Assembly: GCA_050261915.1 (NCBI GenBank)
Contig: JBLNDT010000057.1
Coordinates: 62,001-126,000 of the forward strand
DNA: 64,000 bases
Source: UBA699 sp050261915
GTDB taxonomy: Bacteria; Bacillota; Clostridia; Clostridiales; Clostridiaceae
Direction of reading: 5' to 3'
Each line of letters opens with the position of its first letter. Position 1 is the stretch's first letter. Both the position numbers and the translations under genes were made by a program. Shown piece after piece: positions 51,126 to 60,026 of this stretch. The notes beneath the pieces were generated by a model, which saw nothing but the letters and a program-made list of their open reading frames with translations, did no database searches and was not told the origin of the DNA.

Positions 51126-53826
51126 TTATTTTCTCCTGTTGTAAAATATTAATAAATTTTTCCACTAAATCTGGATCAAACTGTGATCCGGAACACTTTT
51201 TTATTTCACAAATTGCAGCCTCAAAGCTTAAGGCACTTCTGTATGGCCTGTCATTTGTCATAGCATCAAAAGCATCAACAATAGCCAGTATTCTGCACTG
51301 AATTGGTATTTCACTTCTCTTTAGTCCATAAGGATATCCATTGCCATCCCATCTTTCGTGATGTTTTAATATCCAATCGGAAATATGAATTATATCTGGG
51401 GAGGATTCTGCAATCCTATAGCCTATTTCGGTATGTCTCATCATACTCTCATACTCAGTTTCCTCAAGCTTTCCTGGTTTAAAAAGAATTGAATCAGGAA
51501 TTCCAACTTTACCTATGTCATGAAATTGAGCAAATAAAATCATATCCTTTATCACAGAATCAGTCATATTAATTGCTTTAGAAAGTTTAACGCAAAGGTC
51601 CTGCATTCTTTCACCATGACCTTCTGTAATAAAATCTCTTGCCTCAAGCATCTTTGCCAAAAGATCAATATTTTTGCTCCTTTTGCTTTGATGGTGGTGA
51701 AGCTTTTCACGATACATATACGTATCTGCTTCTTTAAATGATTTCATCAAGTCTTCACTGCTGCTTGTGAAGGAATATCCCACAGACATGCTTACAGGAA
51801 TAACAGGATTCAGCACATTTAATTCCGCTGCAGATTCAATTATCTTTTTTTTGTATGAATCTAATTGTTTTTCCGAAGTATTTAATATTATAACTGCAAA
51901 TTCATCTCCCCCTATCCTTGCAGTTATATCATTATTACTGCAACACTTTTCAAGAATATATGCTGCATTTTTGATTAGATTGTCCCCTTCGGTATGCCCC
52001 ATGGTATCATTAATCAATTTCAACCCATCAATATCGCAGATTATTATACCAACATCTTGAACATTTTGTTCCTTAAGTTCAGTTAGCTTTCTCTCAAAAT
52101 AGTTTCTGTTATAAAGACCGGTAGTTATATCTCTCATGCTCATATCATAAATTCTTTTTTCAGCCTTTTTTCGTTCTGTTATATCACGAATCAGTAAAAG
52201 TATCCTGTCCTCTTCAAAAGGAACAAGCCTTGCCTCGTTATATGTCATTTCACAATTCATATAAACAGGATATTCAATTAGTTCAAGTTCTCCAGTACTA
52301 ATAACTCTTTCCATAGCAGAATGTATTAGTGCAGCCGTATTTTCAGTAAACATTTCTTTTATAGACTTATTAATAAAATATTTTCCAGGCATAAATTGAA
52401 TAAGATATTTTTGATCTGACAGAAACTCCAAAAAAAGTCCTTCCGTATTTACTACAAATATCAAATCAGGTATAGCTTTTATTATAGCCCTATTTTTATT
52501 TTCACTGCTTTTAAGCAGTTCCGAATCCTTGATCATTTTTGTAATATTAACAAGTGTAAGCAGAACAGATTCAACTTCACCACTATCATTGAACCTTGGG
52601 GTGCATTCTCCTTTAGCCCAAATTAGTTCTTCAGATCCAGACTGTTTTATTCCGAGGGTAAAATCCTTTACAGGTTGTTTAGTTTCAAAGGTTTTATTAA
52701 CATTAAGCTCACTATATTCAATTTTACTCCCATCAGCGTTTACTACATATTTTAATACATCCTGAAGTCTTGATTCCTTTGCCAAGGTTTCTTCAGAAAT
52801 TCCGAACATTTCCCTACATATTGAATTACTTAAAATAAGTTTTCTATCTTTAGAAAATACAGCAACTCCTATTTTCAAACTATTAAATAATTCTGTAAAG
52901 CTCTTTTCAGTATTTCTTATTTCCTTGTTCTTTTTCTTAATATTAATCCACAAATAATTTGCTGTAAAAATTAATATGCCAATAACTAGAATTGTTCCTA
53001 CTGCTAAAAACAATATATATGCTGAATATTTAAGGTATACACTGCTTAACCCAAACCATTTTCTATCTATATCCATATACTCTTTTTTAGATATAAGCTT
53101 AAACCCATTATTTACAGTAGTTAGCAGTTCATTATTCCCCCTTAAAACTGCCCTGTGAAATTTGTTACTATATAATGGTTCAGTATATTTGAAGTTATTA
53201 ATAATATTATATTTATACAGATAATACAATGCAGGTGGCTTGTCCATTACAAATATATTTATTTTTCCCAAGGCTGCATCCTTAATTATATCTTCATAGG
53301 TGCTATATTCAACAATATTAGTTATTCCATATGATTTTAAGTACTCCTGTGAATAATCCCCTTTTTCTACAGCTGTTGTAAATCCATTCAAGGAATTTAT
53401 GTCCGTTATACCTGAAATATTTTTATTAAAAAAAATTGAAGTATCTATATCAGCATAAGCATCAGTATAATCATAAATCAAATTTCGCTCCTCTGACATG
53501 AATATACTATCAATAACATCAAATTTTCCGTTTTTTATACCCTTTTGGGCTGAATCCCAATCTACTGCCACAAGGTTTACTTTTATTCCAGTCTTCCTTT
53601 CAAATAGCCTCCACTGATCAACAGAAACCCCTTGTACTACTCCATTGCTGCTCCTAAAAGAATATGGCGGATAATTATCTTCTAATACCACATTTATGCT
53701 TTTATAGCTGCTACTGAAATTACTTTTTTTAATTGTGCTGAAATTATATATATATATTGATGTTATAACCACCAATATTAAAAGGCATAAAAATACGTTT
53801 TTCTTCCACAATCTTTTACCAGACAA
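51115..53826 (-). CDS. Membrane SBP-PAS-GGDEF-HD-GYP sensor protein
   Basis: 903 residues. Anchor helix (9-28), extracellular family-3 solute-binding domain (about 45-270: INVVLEDNYPPYSFRSSNGV and the DRKWFG end), second membrane helix (about 272-295), two PAS domains (about 310-545), GGDEF (about 550-700; ARIGGDEFAVII) and HD-GYP (about 715-895; HDIGKVGIPD, HTEIGYRI, KHHERWDGNGYPYG, DAMTNDRPYR). Both catalytic sets look intact, so one ligand could drive synthesis or breakdown of c-di-GMP. TTG start at 53826 after GAGGAATAAAA. The sensor module resembles that of the kinase near ortAB. Confidence 0.93.
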   Translation of the reverse strand: MSGKRLWKKNVFLCLLILVVITSIYIYNFSTIKKSNFSSSYKSINVVLEDNYPPYSFRSSNGVVQGVSVDQWRLFERKTGIKVNLVAVDWDSAQKGIKNGKFDVIDSIFMSEERNLIYDYTDAYADIDTSIFFNKNISGITDINSLNGFTTAVEKGDYSQEYLKSYGITNIVEYSTYEDIIKDAALGKINIFVMDKPPALYYLYKYNIINNFKYTEPLYSNKFHRAVLRGNNELLTTVNNGFKLISKKEYMDIDRKWFGLSSVYLKYSAYILFLAVGTILVIGILIFTANYLWINIKKKNKEIRNTEKSFTELFNSLKIGVAVFSKDRKLILSNSICREMFGISEETLAKESRLQDVLKYVVNADGSKIEYSELNVNKTFETKQPVKDFTLGIKQSGSEELIWAKGECTPRFNDSGEVESVLLTLVNITKMIKDSELLKSSENKNRAIIKAIPDLIFVVNTEGLFLEFLSDQKYLIQFMPGKYFINKSIKEMFTENTAALIHSAMERVISTGELELIEYPVYMNCEMTYNEARLVPFEEDRILLLIRDITERKKAEKRIYDMSMRDITTGLYNRNYFERKLTELKEQNVQDVGIIICDIDGLKLINDTMGHTEGDNLIKNAAYILEKCCSNNDITARIGGDEFAVIILNTSEKQLDSYKKKIIESAAELNVLNPVIPVSMSVGYSFTSSSEDLMKSFKEADTYMYREKLHHHQSKRSKNIDLLAKMLEARDFITEGHGERMQDLCVKLSKAINMTDSVIKDMILFAQFHDIGKVGIPDSILFKPGKLEETEYESMMRHTEIGYRIAESSPDIIHISDWILKHHERWDGNGYPYGLKRSEIPIQCRILAIVDAFDAMTNDRPYRSALSFEAAICEIKKCSGSQFDPDLVEKFINILQQEKINGI

Positions 53827-53974
53827 TTTTATTCCTCATTTCTAAATTTGCTAACTATTATTTTACATTATATAAAAATATATTGCCACTTTATTTAACA
53901 CTATATTATTTTGTTGACTTTAGAAAATATTGAGTTTAGAATTATATGAGTTTAAATTATTAAAAGGAGAAACC

Positions 53975-55111
53975 ATGAATACATTTGAAAAAATAGGAAT
54001 TAGTGAAGAACTGCTTAGTGGACTTAACAAACTTAATATAACTGCTCCAACAGCAATACAGTACAGTGCAATACCCCCTGCTCTTAATAATATTGATATA
54101 ATCGGAGAATCTCAGACTGGCAGTGGAAAAACCCTTGCATACCTGCTCCCTTTGTTTTGTAAAATTGATCCTATGAAAAGAGAAATGCAGGCTGTAATAC
54201 TTACCCCAACCCACGAATTAACCATGCAGGTTAATGAACAAATAAAACTTTTATCAGAGGCATCGGGAATAAATATTACATCAATGTCTATAATAGGTGA
54301 AGTAAATATAAAAAGGCAGATTGAAAAACTGCGGGATAAGCCCCATATTATTACAGGCTCTCCTGGAAGAATTATTGAACTTATAAAATTAAAAAAAATA
54401 AAAAGCCATACAATTAAAACCATAGTACTGGATGAGGGGGATAAGCTTCTTGATGAAAAAAACCTCACTGTAATAAAAGAAATAATAAAGTCAACCCAGC
54501 GTGACAGGCAGCTTATGGTTTTTTCAGCTACCATAAGTAATAAAACTGCATCAATTGCAAATGAACTTATGAATAATCCTGAAGTAATAAGGATTAAAGA
54601 AAATGGTACAATAAATGAAAATATTCAGCATATATATTTCTTGTCAGAGCAAAGGGATAAAATTGAGCTTATTAGAAAACTAATAGCATCCATAAATCCT
54701 GAAAAAGCAATTATTTTTGTAAATAAAAAAGATGAAATACTAATTACTACAGAAAAATTAAAGTATCACCACATAAATGCAGCATGTATTTATGGAACTG
54801 CCACAAAGGAGGAAAGAAAAAATTCTCTTGAGGGCTTTAGAAATGGAAAATACAATATATTAACCGCATCTGACCTAGCAGCTAGAGGCCTGGATATTTC
54901 AGATGTTACACACATTTTCAATCTTGATATTCCGAAAGATCACAATGAATACCTTCACAGGGCAGGGAGGACGGGCCGTCTTGGTAAAAATGGATGGTGC
55001 ATATCCATAGTTACAGAGAAAGAAGAAGCTTCACTAAAAAAACTTGAAAAAGAATTTAAAATTAATATACATCCTGCTAAGATTTATAAAGGAAAAATCA
55101 ATATATTTTGA
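53975..55111 (+). CDS. DEAD-box RNA helicase with DEGD motif
   Basis: About 378 residues, a bare helicase core without C-terminal RNA-binding domain. Motifs: QTGSGKT (I), PTHELTMQ (Ia), TGSPGR (Ib), VLDEGDKLLD (II, Asp-Glu-Gly-Asp instead of DEAD), SATIS (III), ARGLDIS (V) and HRAGRTGRLG (VI). The Gly for Ala change is conservative and the ATP-binding acids are kept. It could help RNA folding or cold growth. ATG at 53975 after AAAGGAGAAACC; the longer frame begins before the ribosome site. Confidence 0.9.
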   Translation: MNTFEKIGISEELLSGLNKLNITAPTAIQYSAIPPALNNIDIIGESQTGSGKTLAYLLPLFCKIDPMKREMQAVILTPTHELTMQVNEQIKLLSEASGINITSMSIIGEVNIKRQIEKLRDKPHIITGSPGRIIELIKLKKIKSHTIKTIVLDEGDKLLDEKNLTVIKEIIKSTQRDRQLMVFSATISNKTASIANELMNNPEVIRIKENGTINENIQHIYFLSEQRDKIELIRKLIASINPEKAIIFVNKKDEILITTEKLKYHHINAACIYGTATKEERKNSLEGFRNGKYNILTASDLAARGLDISDVTHIFNLDIPKDHNEYLHRAGRTGRLGKNGWCISIVTEKEEASLKKLEKEFKINIHPAKIYKGKINIF

Positions 55112-55130
55112 ATTTGTGAGCAATTTTATG

Positions 55131-55162
55131 AATAGCCGAGGAAACTCGGCTATTTGTCTTTT
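55131..55162 (+). terminator. Terminator after the DEAD-box gene
   Basis: AATAGCCGAG and CTCGGCTATT with GAAA loop, followed by a T run (TTTGTCTTTTTTTT). Confidence 0.92.
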
Positions 55163-55235
55163 TTTTGTCAATATATACCCCTCTGCAATAAATATAACGC
55201 TTTATTTGAAAACGTTTAGATGGTAATATTAAAAC

Positions 55236-55285
55236 TGTGTGTCATATATGTCACACTTATAGTCACACTAGGACACTTATGACAC
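55236..55285 (+). promoter_or_regulatory. Cluster of TGTCAC/GTCACAC repeats before the ammonium channel
   Basis: GTGTGTCATATATGTCACAC is a near-palindrome (55237-55256), followed by AGTCACACTAGGACAC and TTATGACAC. The repeated GTCACA/GACAC half-sites upstream of the start at 55341 are likely binding sites of a regulator. It is close to, but not exactly, the GlnR box (spacing six instead of seven). Confidence 0.5.
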
Positions 55286-55340
55286 AATATTTATTTTTTT
55301 TATTGTTTGCTTATATTAAGCAAAGGAAGGGGTATTATAA

Positions 55341-56597
55341 ATGACTGAGTATGTAGAGAAAGAACAGTCTGAAAAATCAGGGACAAAGTCTGTAAACAAA
55401 AGTCTTTTGCTATCATTTTTACTTGTTTTCATTGTTGCAGCACTTGTATTAGTTCCATCATTTAACCAAAATGTTGCTGAGGGAGTATCCGCAATTAGTG
55501 CTTCCAATACAGCCTCCACAGCATTAGCTCCACAGTTTGGAACAATTTACGATACGTTAAAGTATGAACGTTCCATTCATATCCTAGCTATGCTTCTGGT
55601 TGGTTTTGGTTTCCTTATGGTTTTTGTAAGAAACCACGGATACACTTCTATAACAGCTACATTCCTTGTAGTTAGTATTGCTATTCCAATGTACATGGTA
55701 ATAAAAAGCTTTGGAGGAGACCATTTCTCCATGTCTACATTAAGTATAGACACCTTGCTTTTCGCAGAATTTGCAGCAGCCAGTCTTCTTATAGCCATCG
55801 GTGCTCCTCTTGGAAGGCTGAAGATGGATCAATACGTTCTTATGGGTTTATTATTTGTTCCAGCGTACATATTTAATGAATGGTTCGTACTTGAAAGTGG
55901 ATTTTTTAAAGGTTTCCTTGATACAGGGGGATCAATAGTAATACATGCATTTGGAGCATACTTTGGACTTGGTGTAGTAGCAAATACATTATCAAAGTTC
56001 AAAAATGATCCAACCTGCGAAAATAACCCAATGTCAAATCAATTTTGTCTTCTTGGAAGCATGATTTTATGGCTCTTCTGGCCTTCATTTACTAGTGCTA
56101 TTGTTGCACCAGAAAGAGTTGTTCTTACAGCAATAAATACAATTTTTGCATTATGCGGAGCTACTTTTGCTACATATGTATTTACAAAAATAATCAGAGG
56201 TAAAATACAAATAGAAGATATAGCAAATGCAGCCCTTGCTGGTGGTGTTGCGATCGGTTCAACTTGTGATATGACAACTCCTGGATATGCATTAATTATA
56301 GGTATGGCTGCAGGTGCATTAAGTGTAATAGGCTACAGCATAATAGCACCAAAGCTTGAAAAATTAATCAGCGGAACTGATACTTGCGGAATCAACAATC
56401 TTCACGGTATGCCTGGTATCCTTGGTGGAATTGCTGCCATTTTTGTTACAGGAAAACCTGGCATTCAGCTTTTAGGAATAGTTGTTACTGTTTGTATAGC
56501 ATTCACATTTGGTAAAATTACAGGTTCTATAATAAACATCCTTGGTAAAAAAGAAATCCCTTACAGCGACGAAGATGAATTCTTCATGGAAGGATAG
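55341..56597 (+). CDS. Rhesus-type ammonium/ammonia channel
   Basis: 418 residues with 11-12 membrane helices. GGSIVIHAFGAYFGLGV, GSTCDMTTPGYALIIGMAAG and DTCGINNLHGMPGILGGI are signatures of Rh50/Rh-type Amt proteins rather than AmtB; the paired His of the pore are in HAFG and LHGM. No GlnK gene is next to it, unlike most amtB genes. Function: passive NH3 (or CO2) conduction, useful to an amino-acid fermenter that releases much ammonia. ATG at 55341 after GGAAGGGGTATTATAA. Confidence 0.93.
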   Translation: MTEYVEKEQSEKSGTKSVNKSLLLSFLLVFIVAALVLVPSFNQNVAEGVSAISASNTASTALAPQFGTIYDTLKYERSIHILAMLLVGFGFLMVFVRNHGYTSITATFLVVSIAIPMYMVIKSFGGDHFSMSTLSIDTLLFAEFAAASLLIAIGAPLGRLKMDQYVLMGLLFVPAYIFNEWFVLESGFFKGFLDTGGSIVIHAFGAYFGLGVVANTLSKFKNDPTCENNPMSNQFCLLGSMILWLFWPSFTSAIVAPERVVLTAINTIFALCGATFATYVFTKIIRGKIQIEDIANAALAGGVAIGSTCDMTTPGYALIIGMAAGALSVIGYSIIAPKLEKLISGTDTCGINNLHGMPGILGGIAAIFVTGKPGIQLLGIVVTVCIAFTFGKITGSIINILGKKEIPYSDEDEFFMEG

Positions 56598-56601
56598 AAA
56601 A

Positions 56602-56637
56602 AGAGGCTTGTTCATTTTATGGACAAGCCTCTTTTTT
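56602..56637. terminator. Bidirectional terminator
   Basis: AGAGGCTTGTTC and GGACAAGCCTCT form a stem followed by T6; A-rich on the other side, serving the convergent ggt gene. Confidence 0.9.
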
Positions 56638-58243
56638 ACCAGCTGTAAATAGTACCCTCTGTTCTTGAATCTGTTCCTCCTATATATACCCCATCCTCAT
56701 TTCTCCAAATTATCTGTCCACGTCCAAACAAAAGGGAGTCACAATCATATTTAACATTATGCCCTTTTTCTTCAAGCACTTCAGCATAATAGGTATCAAA
56801 TCCATTTTCAAGTCTTACCTCTTTCTCCTTCATCCATATCCATCTCGGTGCATCCAAGGCTGCTTGTGGATTCATATTATAATCTATACAGTTCATCAGC
56901 ACCTGCACATGAGCCTGGGGCTGCATAAAACCTCCCATTATCCCAAAAGGCCCTATAGGTTTTTTATCCTTCATTAAAAATCCTGGAATAATTGTATGAT
57001 ATGGCCTTTTACATGGTTCAAGAGCATTTATATGGTTTGAGTCAAAGGAAAAATTTCTACCTCTGCTGTGGAGGGATATATCTGTATCAGGTACCACAAG
57101 CCCAGATCCAAAGCCCATATAATTACTTTGAATGTAAGACACCATATTACCTTCCTCATCTGCAGCTGCAAGATAAACAGTTCCCCCCTGGTTGTGTTTT
57201 GTCTTTTCAGGGCAGATTGCAGTTTCACTTATCATACTTCTTTTATTTTCTGCCCTTTCTTCAGATAGGAGTTCATCAATGGTTATATTCATTTTATTTA
57301 TATCCGTTACATACTTTAATGAATCCATAAATGCCAGTTTAACTGCCTCAATCTGCCTGTGAATCTTTTCAACCTCAGAACAGTGTTTTAAGTCAAAACC
57401 CTTTAGTATATTTAAAGCCATAAGAGCTGTTATCCCCTGTCCATTTGGGGGTATTTCAAAAACATCATATCCTTTATAATTAACACTTATTGGTTCAACC
57501 CATTCAGGATTAAAACTTTCTAAATCCGACTTTCGTATATATCCACTGGTTTTTCTGGAAAAAAAGTCAATTTTATCGGCAATTTCACCTTTGTAAAATG
57601 ATGCGCCTTTGGATTCTCCAATTAATCTAAGAGTTTTACCAAGATTTTTATATCTGAAAACTTCTCCTGATTTTGGCGCCCTTCCCTCTGGTGCAAAAGT
57701 TTCAAACCAATGATTGTATTTTTCTCCCCTTAAACTATTTTTCAAATGATTGTATTCCTTATTCCAGTAATAAGCAAGCACAGGTGTTACCGGGAACCCA
57801 TTTTCAGCATAGTTTACTGCTGGCTCAATCAGTTTTTTAAATTCCAGTTTACCGAATTTTTCGGAAAGAGCACCCCATGCTGCTGGAACTCCAGGTACAT
57901 TTACAGTTTCCCACCCAAATTCAGGGATATCCCTAATATTTAAACCTTTAAGCAATTCTATGGAGATTCCCTTTGGAGATTTTCCACTTGAGTTTAGTCC
58001 GTAAAGTTTTCCTTTCCACCAAACAATGGCAAAAGCATCCCCCCCTATTCCATTTGAGGTTGGTTCACAAACTGTTAATGCAGCTGCTGCTGCAATAGCT
58101 GCATCTATTGCATTCCCTCCGGATTTAAGCATCTCAAACCCCGCTTCTGCTGCAAAGGGCTGTGAAACTGCCACCATTCCGCGAAGACCATAGGAAACAT
58201 TCCTTTTAACTTTGTATGGATTGCATAAAGGATTAAACTCCAT
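56636..58243 (-). CDS. ggt: Gamma-glutamyltransferase family protein
   Basis: 535 residues. Autoprocessing Ntn hydrolase: the large subunit is residues 1 to about 350, and the small subunit begins at the Thr of HNQGGTVYLAAADEEGN, the nucleophile of the YwrD/FrlX-like branch. NSSGKSP, GSGLVVPDTDISLHSRG and RPYHTIIPGFLM are conserved. No signal peptide, so it is likely cytoplasmic, unlike classical secreted GGT. It removes gamma-glutamyl groups from glutathione-like compounds or peptides. ATG at 58243 after GAGGAGGAGATAAA. Confidence 0.9.
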   Translation of the reverse strand: MEFNPLCNPYKVKRNVSYGLRGMVAVSQPFAAEAGFEMLKSGGNAIDAAIAAAAALTVCEPTSNGIGGDAFAIVWWKGKLYGLNSSGKSPKGISIELLKGLNIRDIPEFGWETVNVPGVPAAWGALSEKFGKLEFKKLIEPAVNYAENGFPVTPVLAYYWNKEYNHLKNSLRGEKYNHWFETFAPEGRAPKSGEVFRYKNLGKTLRLIGESKGASFYKGEIADKIDFFSRKTSGYIRKSDLESFNPEWVEPISVNYKGYDVFEIPPNGQGITALMALNILKGFDLKHCSEVEKIHRQIEAVKLAFMDSLKYVTDINKMNITIDELLSEERAENKRSMISETAICPEKTKHNQGGTVYLAAADEEGNMVSYIQSNYMGFGSGLVVPDTDISLHSRGRNFSFDSNHINALEPCKRPYHTIIPGFLMKDKKPIGPFGIMGGFMQPQAHVQVLMNCIDYNMNPQAALDAPRWIWMKEKEVRLENGFDTYYAEVLEEKGHNVKYDCDSLLFGRGQIIWRNEDGVYIGGTDSRTEGTIYSW

Positions 58244-58356
58244 TTTATCTCCTCCTCATTTATATAAATTATAGCAAATTCTAAGTAATTCTTCAAAACA
58301 TGAAGCTTTTGTGAGATAATTAAGTATAGTTGGATTAAATAATGATTATATAAACA

Positions 58357-58393
58357 TTGTAGTATAATCGCAATGTAGTATAATATACTACAT
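58357..58393 (+). promoter_or_regulatory. Palindromic operator overlapping two -10 boxes
   Basis: ATGTAGTATA, one base, then TATACTACAT is a perfect 21-base palindrome (58373-58393). Half of it, TTGTAGTATAAT, is repeated at 58357-58368. Each copy contains TATAAT, so a bound repressor would cover the promoter of the small membrane protein downstream. Confidence 0.55.
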
Positions 58394-58429
58394 AATATGT
58401 TTTTAAAAATTATTTTTGGAGGGATTATA

Positions 58430-58648
58430 ATGTTTACTTTTTTAGCTGGTTTATTTTTATTTTGCGTAGTAATTGCTGTGTTTGCAGCAATGATCATAGG
58501 CATGGTAGCACTTCCTTTTTTTATAGTATTCACATTAATAGGTCTTATGCTGTCAATAATAGGAATCATGTTTAAATTTATCTTTGGTGGTCCCCTTTTA
58601 TTGATAGTAATTATTGCTTCAATAATCTACTTTTCTAAGAAAAGATAG
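58430..58648 (+). CDS. Small hydrophobic membrane protein (72 aa)
   Basis: 72 residues, three hydrophobic stretches and a basic end (YFSKKR). I do not recognise a family. ATG at 58430 follows GGAGGGATTATA, and the palindromic operator just upstream suggests a regulated gene. The longer frame from 58397 includes the ribosome site and was not used. No partner gene lies close. Confidence 0.65.
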   Translation: MFTFLAGLFLFCVVIAVFAAMIIGMVALPFFIVFTLIGLMLSIIGIMFKFIFGGPLLLIVIIASIIYFSKKR

Positions 58649-58764
58649 TATCAAAAATATACAGTTTTCTATCATAATAATTGTGGTGGAAAATTGTTTT
58701 TTTTTGTATAATTAATATTGGGAACATATAATGTAATTAAAATTAACCAAGGAGATATTTTACT

Positions 58765-59652
58765 ATGAACGAAAAAATTCTCGTTATAGATGATACTCAA
58801 TTTAATTTAGGCGTACTTAAGGACATTCTAGAAAAAGAAAACTTTACAGTATTTACACTAAATAATAGTTTAAGTGCACTGGCTACCGCACGAATTGTTC
58901 GACCTGATGTAATTTTACTGGATATAGTAATGCCTGATATGGATGGTTTTGAGGTTTGCAGAATAATAAAAAACGAACCTACCTTACGTGATACCCCTAT
59001 AATAATGGAGTCCGCTCAGACAGAAGGGGGTTCTGTAAAAAAAGCATTAGAACTTGGCGCATTTGATTACATAAAAAAGCCTATTGATGAAATTGAGGTT
59101 ATTGCTCGAATTCAGTCCGCCCTTAGATATAAAGCACTTCAAGATGAACTCAAGGAACTTGCAACAAAAGACGGTTTAACAGGTTTATATAACTATTCTC
59201 TACTTATTGAGCTATTTGAAAAAGAATTAGCTAAACAGAAAAGAACAAAGGATGATATTTCCTTTGTTATGGTGGACATAGATTTTTTCAAAAAAGTCAA
59301 TGATACCTTTGGCCATACAGCCGGGAATGTAATCCTGAAAAAATTAGCGGATATTTTAACTTCTTCTGTTAGAAACGGAGACATTGTAGCAAGATATGGA
59401 GGAGAGGAATTCTGTATTGTTCTTCCAAAGACAAATCTTAAGGATGCCTTTGAGATTTGTGAAAGAATACGAAAAAAGATAGAATGCAGCCATTTTCTTG
59501 TAGGGAATAATATCATAAATGTAACAGTAAGTATGGGTATTTCTTTAAAGAGTTTTAATAATTCATACAACGTAATAGAAATTATGAAAAAAGCCGATAC
59601 TAATCTTTATACAGCAAAAAATAAGGGACGGAACAAGGTGGAGGCAATATAA
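58765..59652 (+). CDS. Response regulator with GGDEF output (PleD-like)
   Basis: 295 residues. Receiver domain (1-120; acidic VIDD pair, phospho-Asp in VILLDIVMPDMDG, Lys in YIKKPID) followed by a short linker and GGDEF domain (about 135-295; DGLTGLYNY, MVDIDFFKKVND, ARYGGEEF). The inhibitory site RNGD lies exactly five residues before GGEEF, so the product should feed back. Phosphorylation would dimerise it and start c-di-GMP synthesis. No kinase is adjacent. ATG at 58765 after AAGGAGATATTTTACT. Confidence 0.94.
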   Translation: MNEKILVIDDTQFNLGVLKDILEKENFTVFTLNNSLSALATARIVRPDVILLDIVMPDMDGFEVCRIIKNEPTLRDTPIIMESAQTEGGSVKKALELGAFDYIKKPIDEIEVIARIQSALRYKALQDELKELATKDGLTGLYNYSLLIELFEKELAKQKRTKDDISFVMVDIDFFKKVNDTFGHTAGNVILKKLADILTSSVRNGDIVARYGGEEFCIVLPKTNLKDAFEICERIRKKIECSHFLVGNNIINVTVSMGISLKSFNNSYNVIEIMKKADTNLYTAKNKGRNKVEAI

Positions 59653-59668
59653 ATTAATACATAATTAA

Positions 59669-59698
59669 TTGACAAAATGTGATTAATTGTAATATAAT
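59669..59698 (+). promoter_or_regulatory. Promoter of the aspS-gatCAB T-box transcript
   Basis: Perfect TTGACA (59669-59674) and TATAAT (59693-59698) with an 18-base spacer. Confidence 0.85.
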
Positions 59699-59708
59699 AA
59701 CTTGAAAA

Positions 59709-59961
59709 GCTATGACGAAGAGAAGTAACGTAAATTATCGTTCAAAGTGAGCAGGAGATAGTGAAAACCCTGTAAAATGAATTTATGTGAATAACACTTT
59801 ACCAGCTGCAATCTGAAAGTCTTCGACTAGTAGGTGCGCCGTAAGCCTAACGTGAATTGGCAACACTAGAGTGACTGCATTTGCAGTAAATCAGGTGGTA
59901 CCGCGGACATATTACAGTTGTTCGTCCTGAAATTTTTATTTCCGGACGGGCAGCTTTTTTT
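59709..59961 (+). promoter_or_regulatory. T-box leader of aspS-gatCAB, Asn-type specifier
   Basis: Stem I begins TATGACGAAGAGAAGTAACG; the T-box core is AGGTGGTACCGCGG (59893-59906); a terminator hairpin (GTTGTTCGTCC with GGACGGGCAGC, 59917-59954) is followed by T7. The specifier loop reads GTGAATAACAC: AAC (Asn, 59893-100, that is 59793-59795) with GAA (Glu, 59789-59791) just before. A two-codon T-box answering tRNA-Asn and tRNA-Glu is known upstream of the transamidation operon of Clostridium acetobutylicum, and this layout is the same. It fills most of the 374 bases between genes. Confidence 0.92.
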
Positions 59962-60026
59962 ATTTTTAAAAATGAATGCTCCTCCGAGATCAGAGTACTA
60001 ATATATAGGAAAAAGGAGAGAAAAAA

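Noticed and set aside
55237..55256. GlnR box before the ammonium channel
   Set aside because: The palindrome has the wrong spacing for TGTNA-N7-TNACA, so I only list it as an unknown operator.
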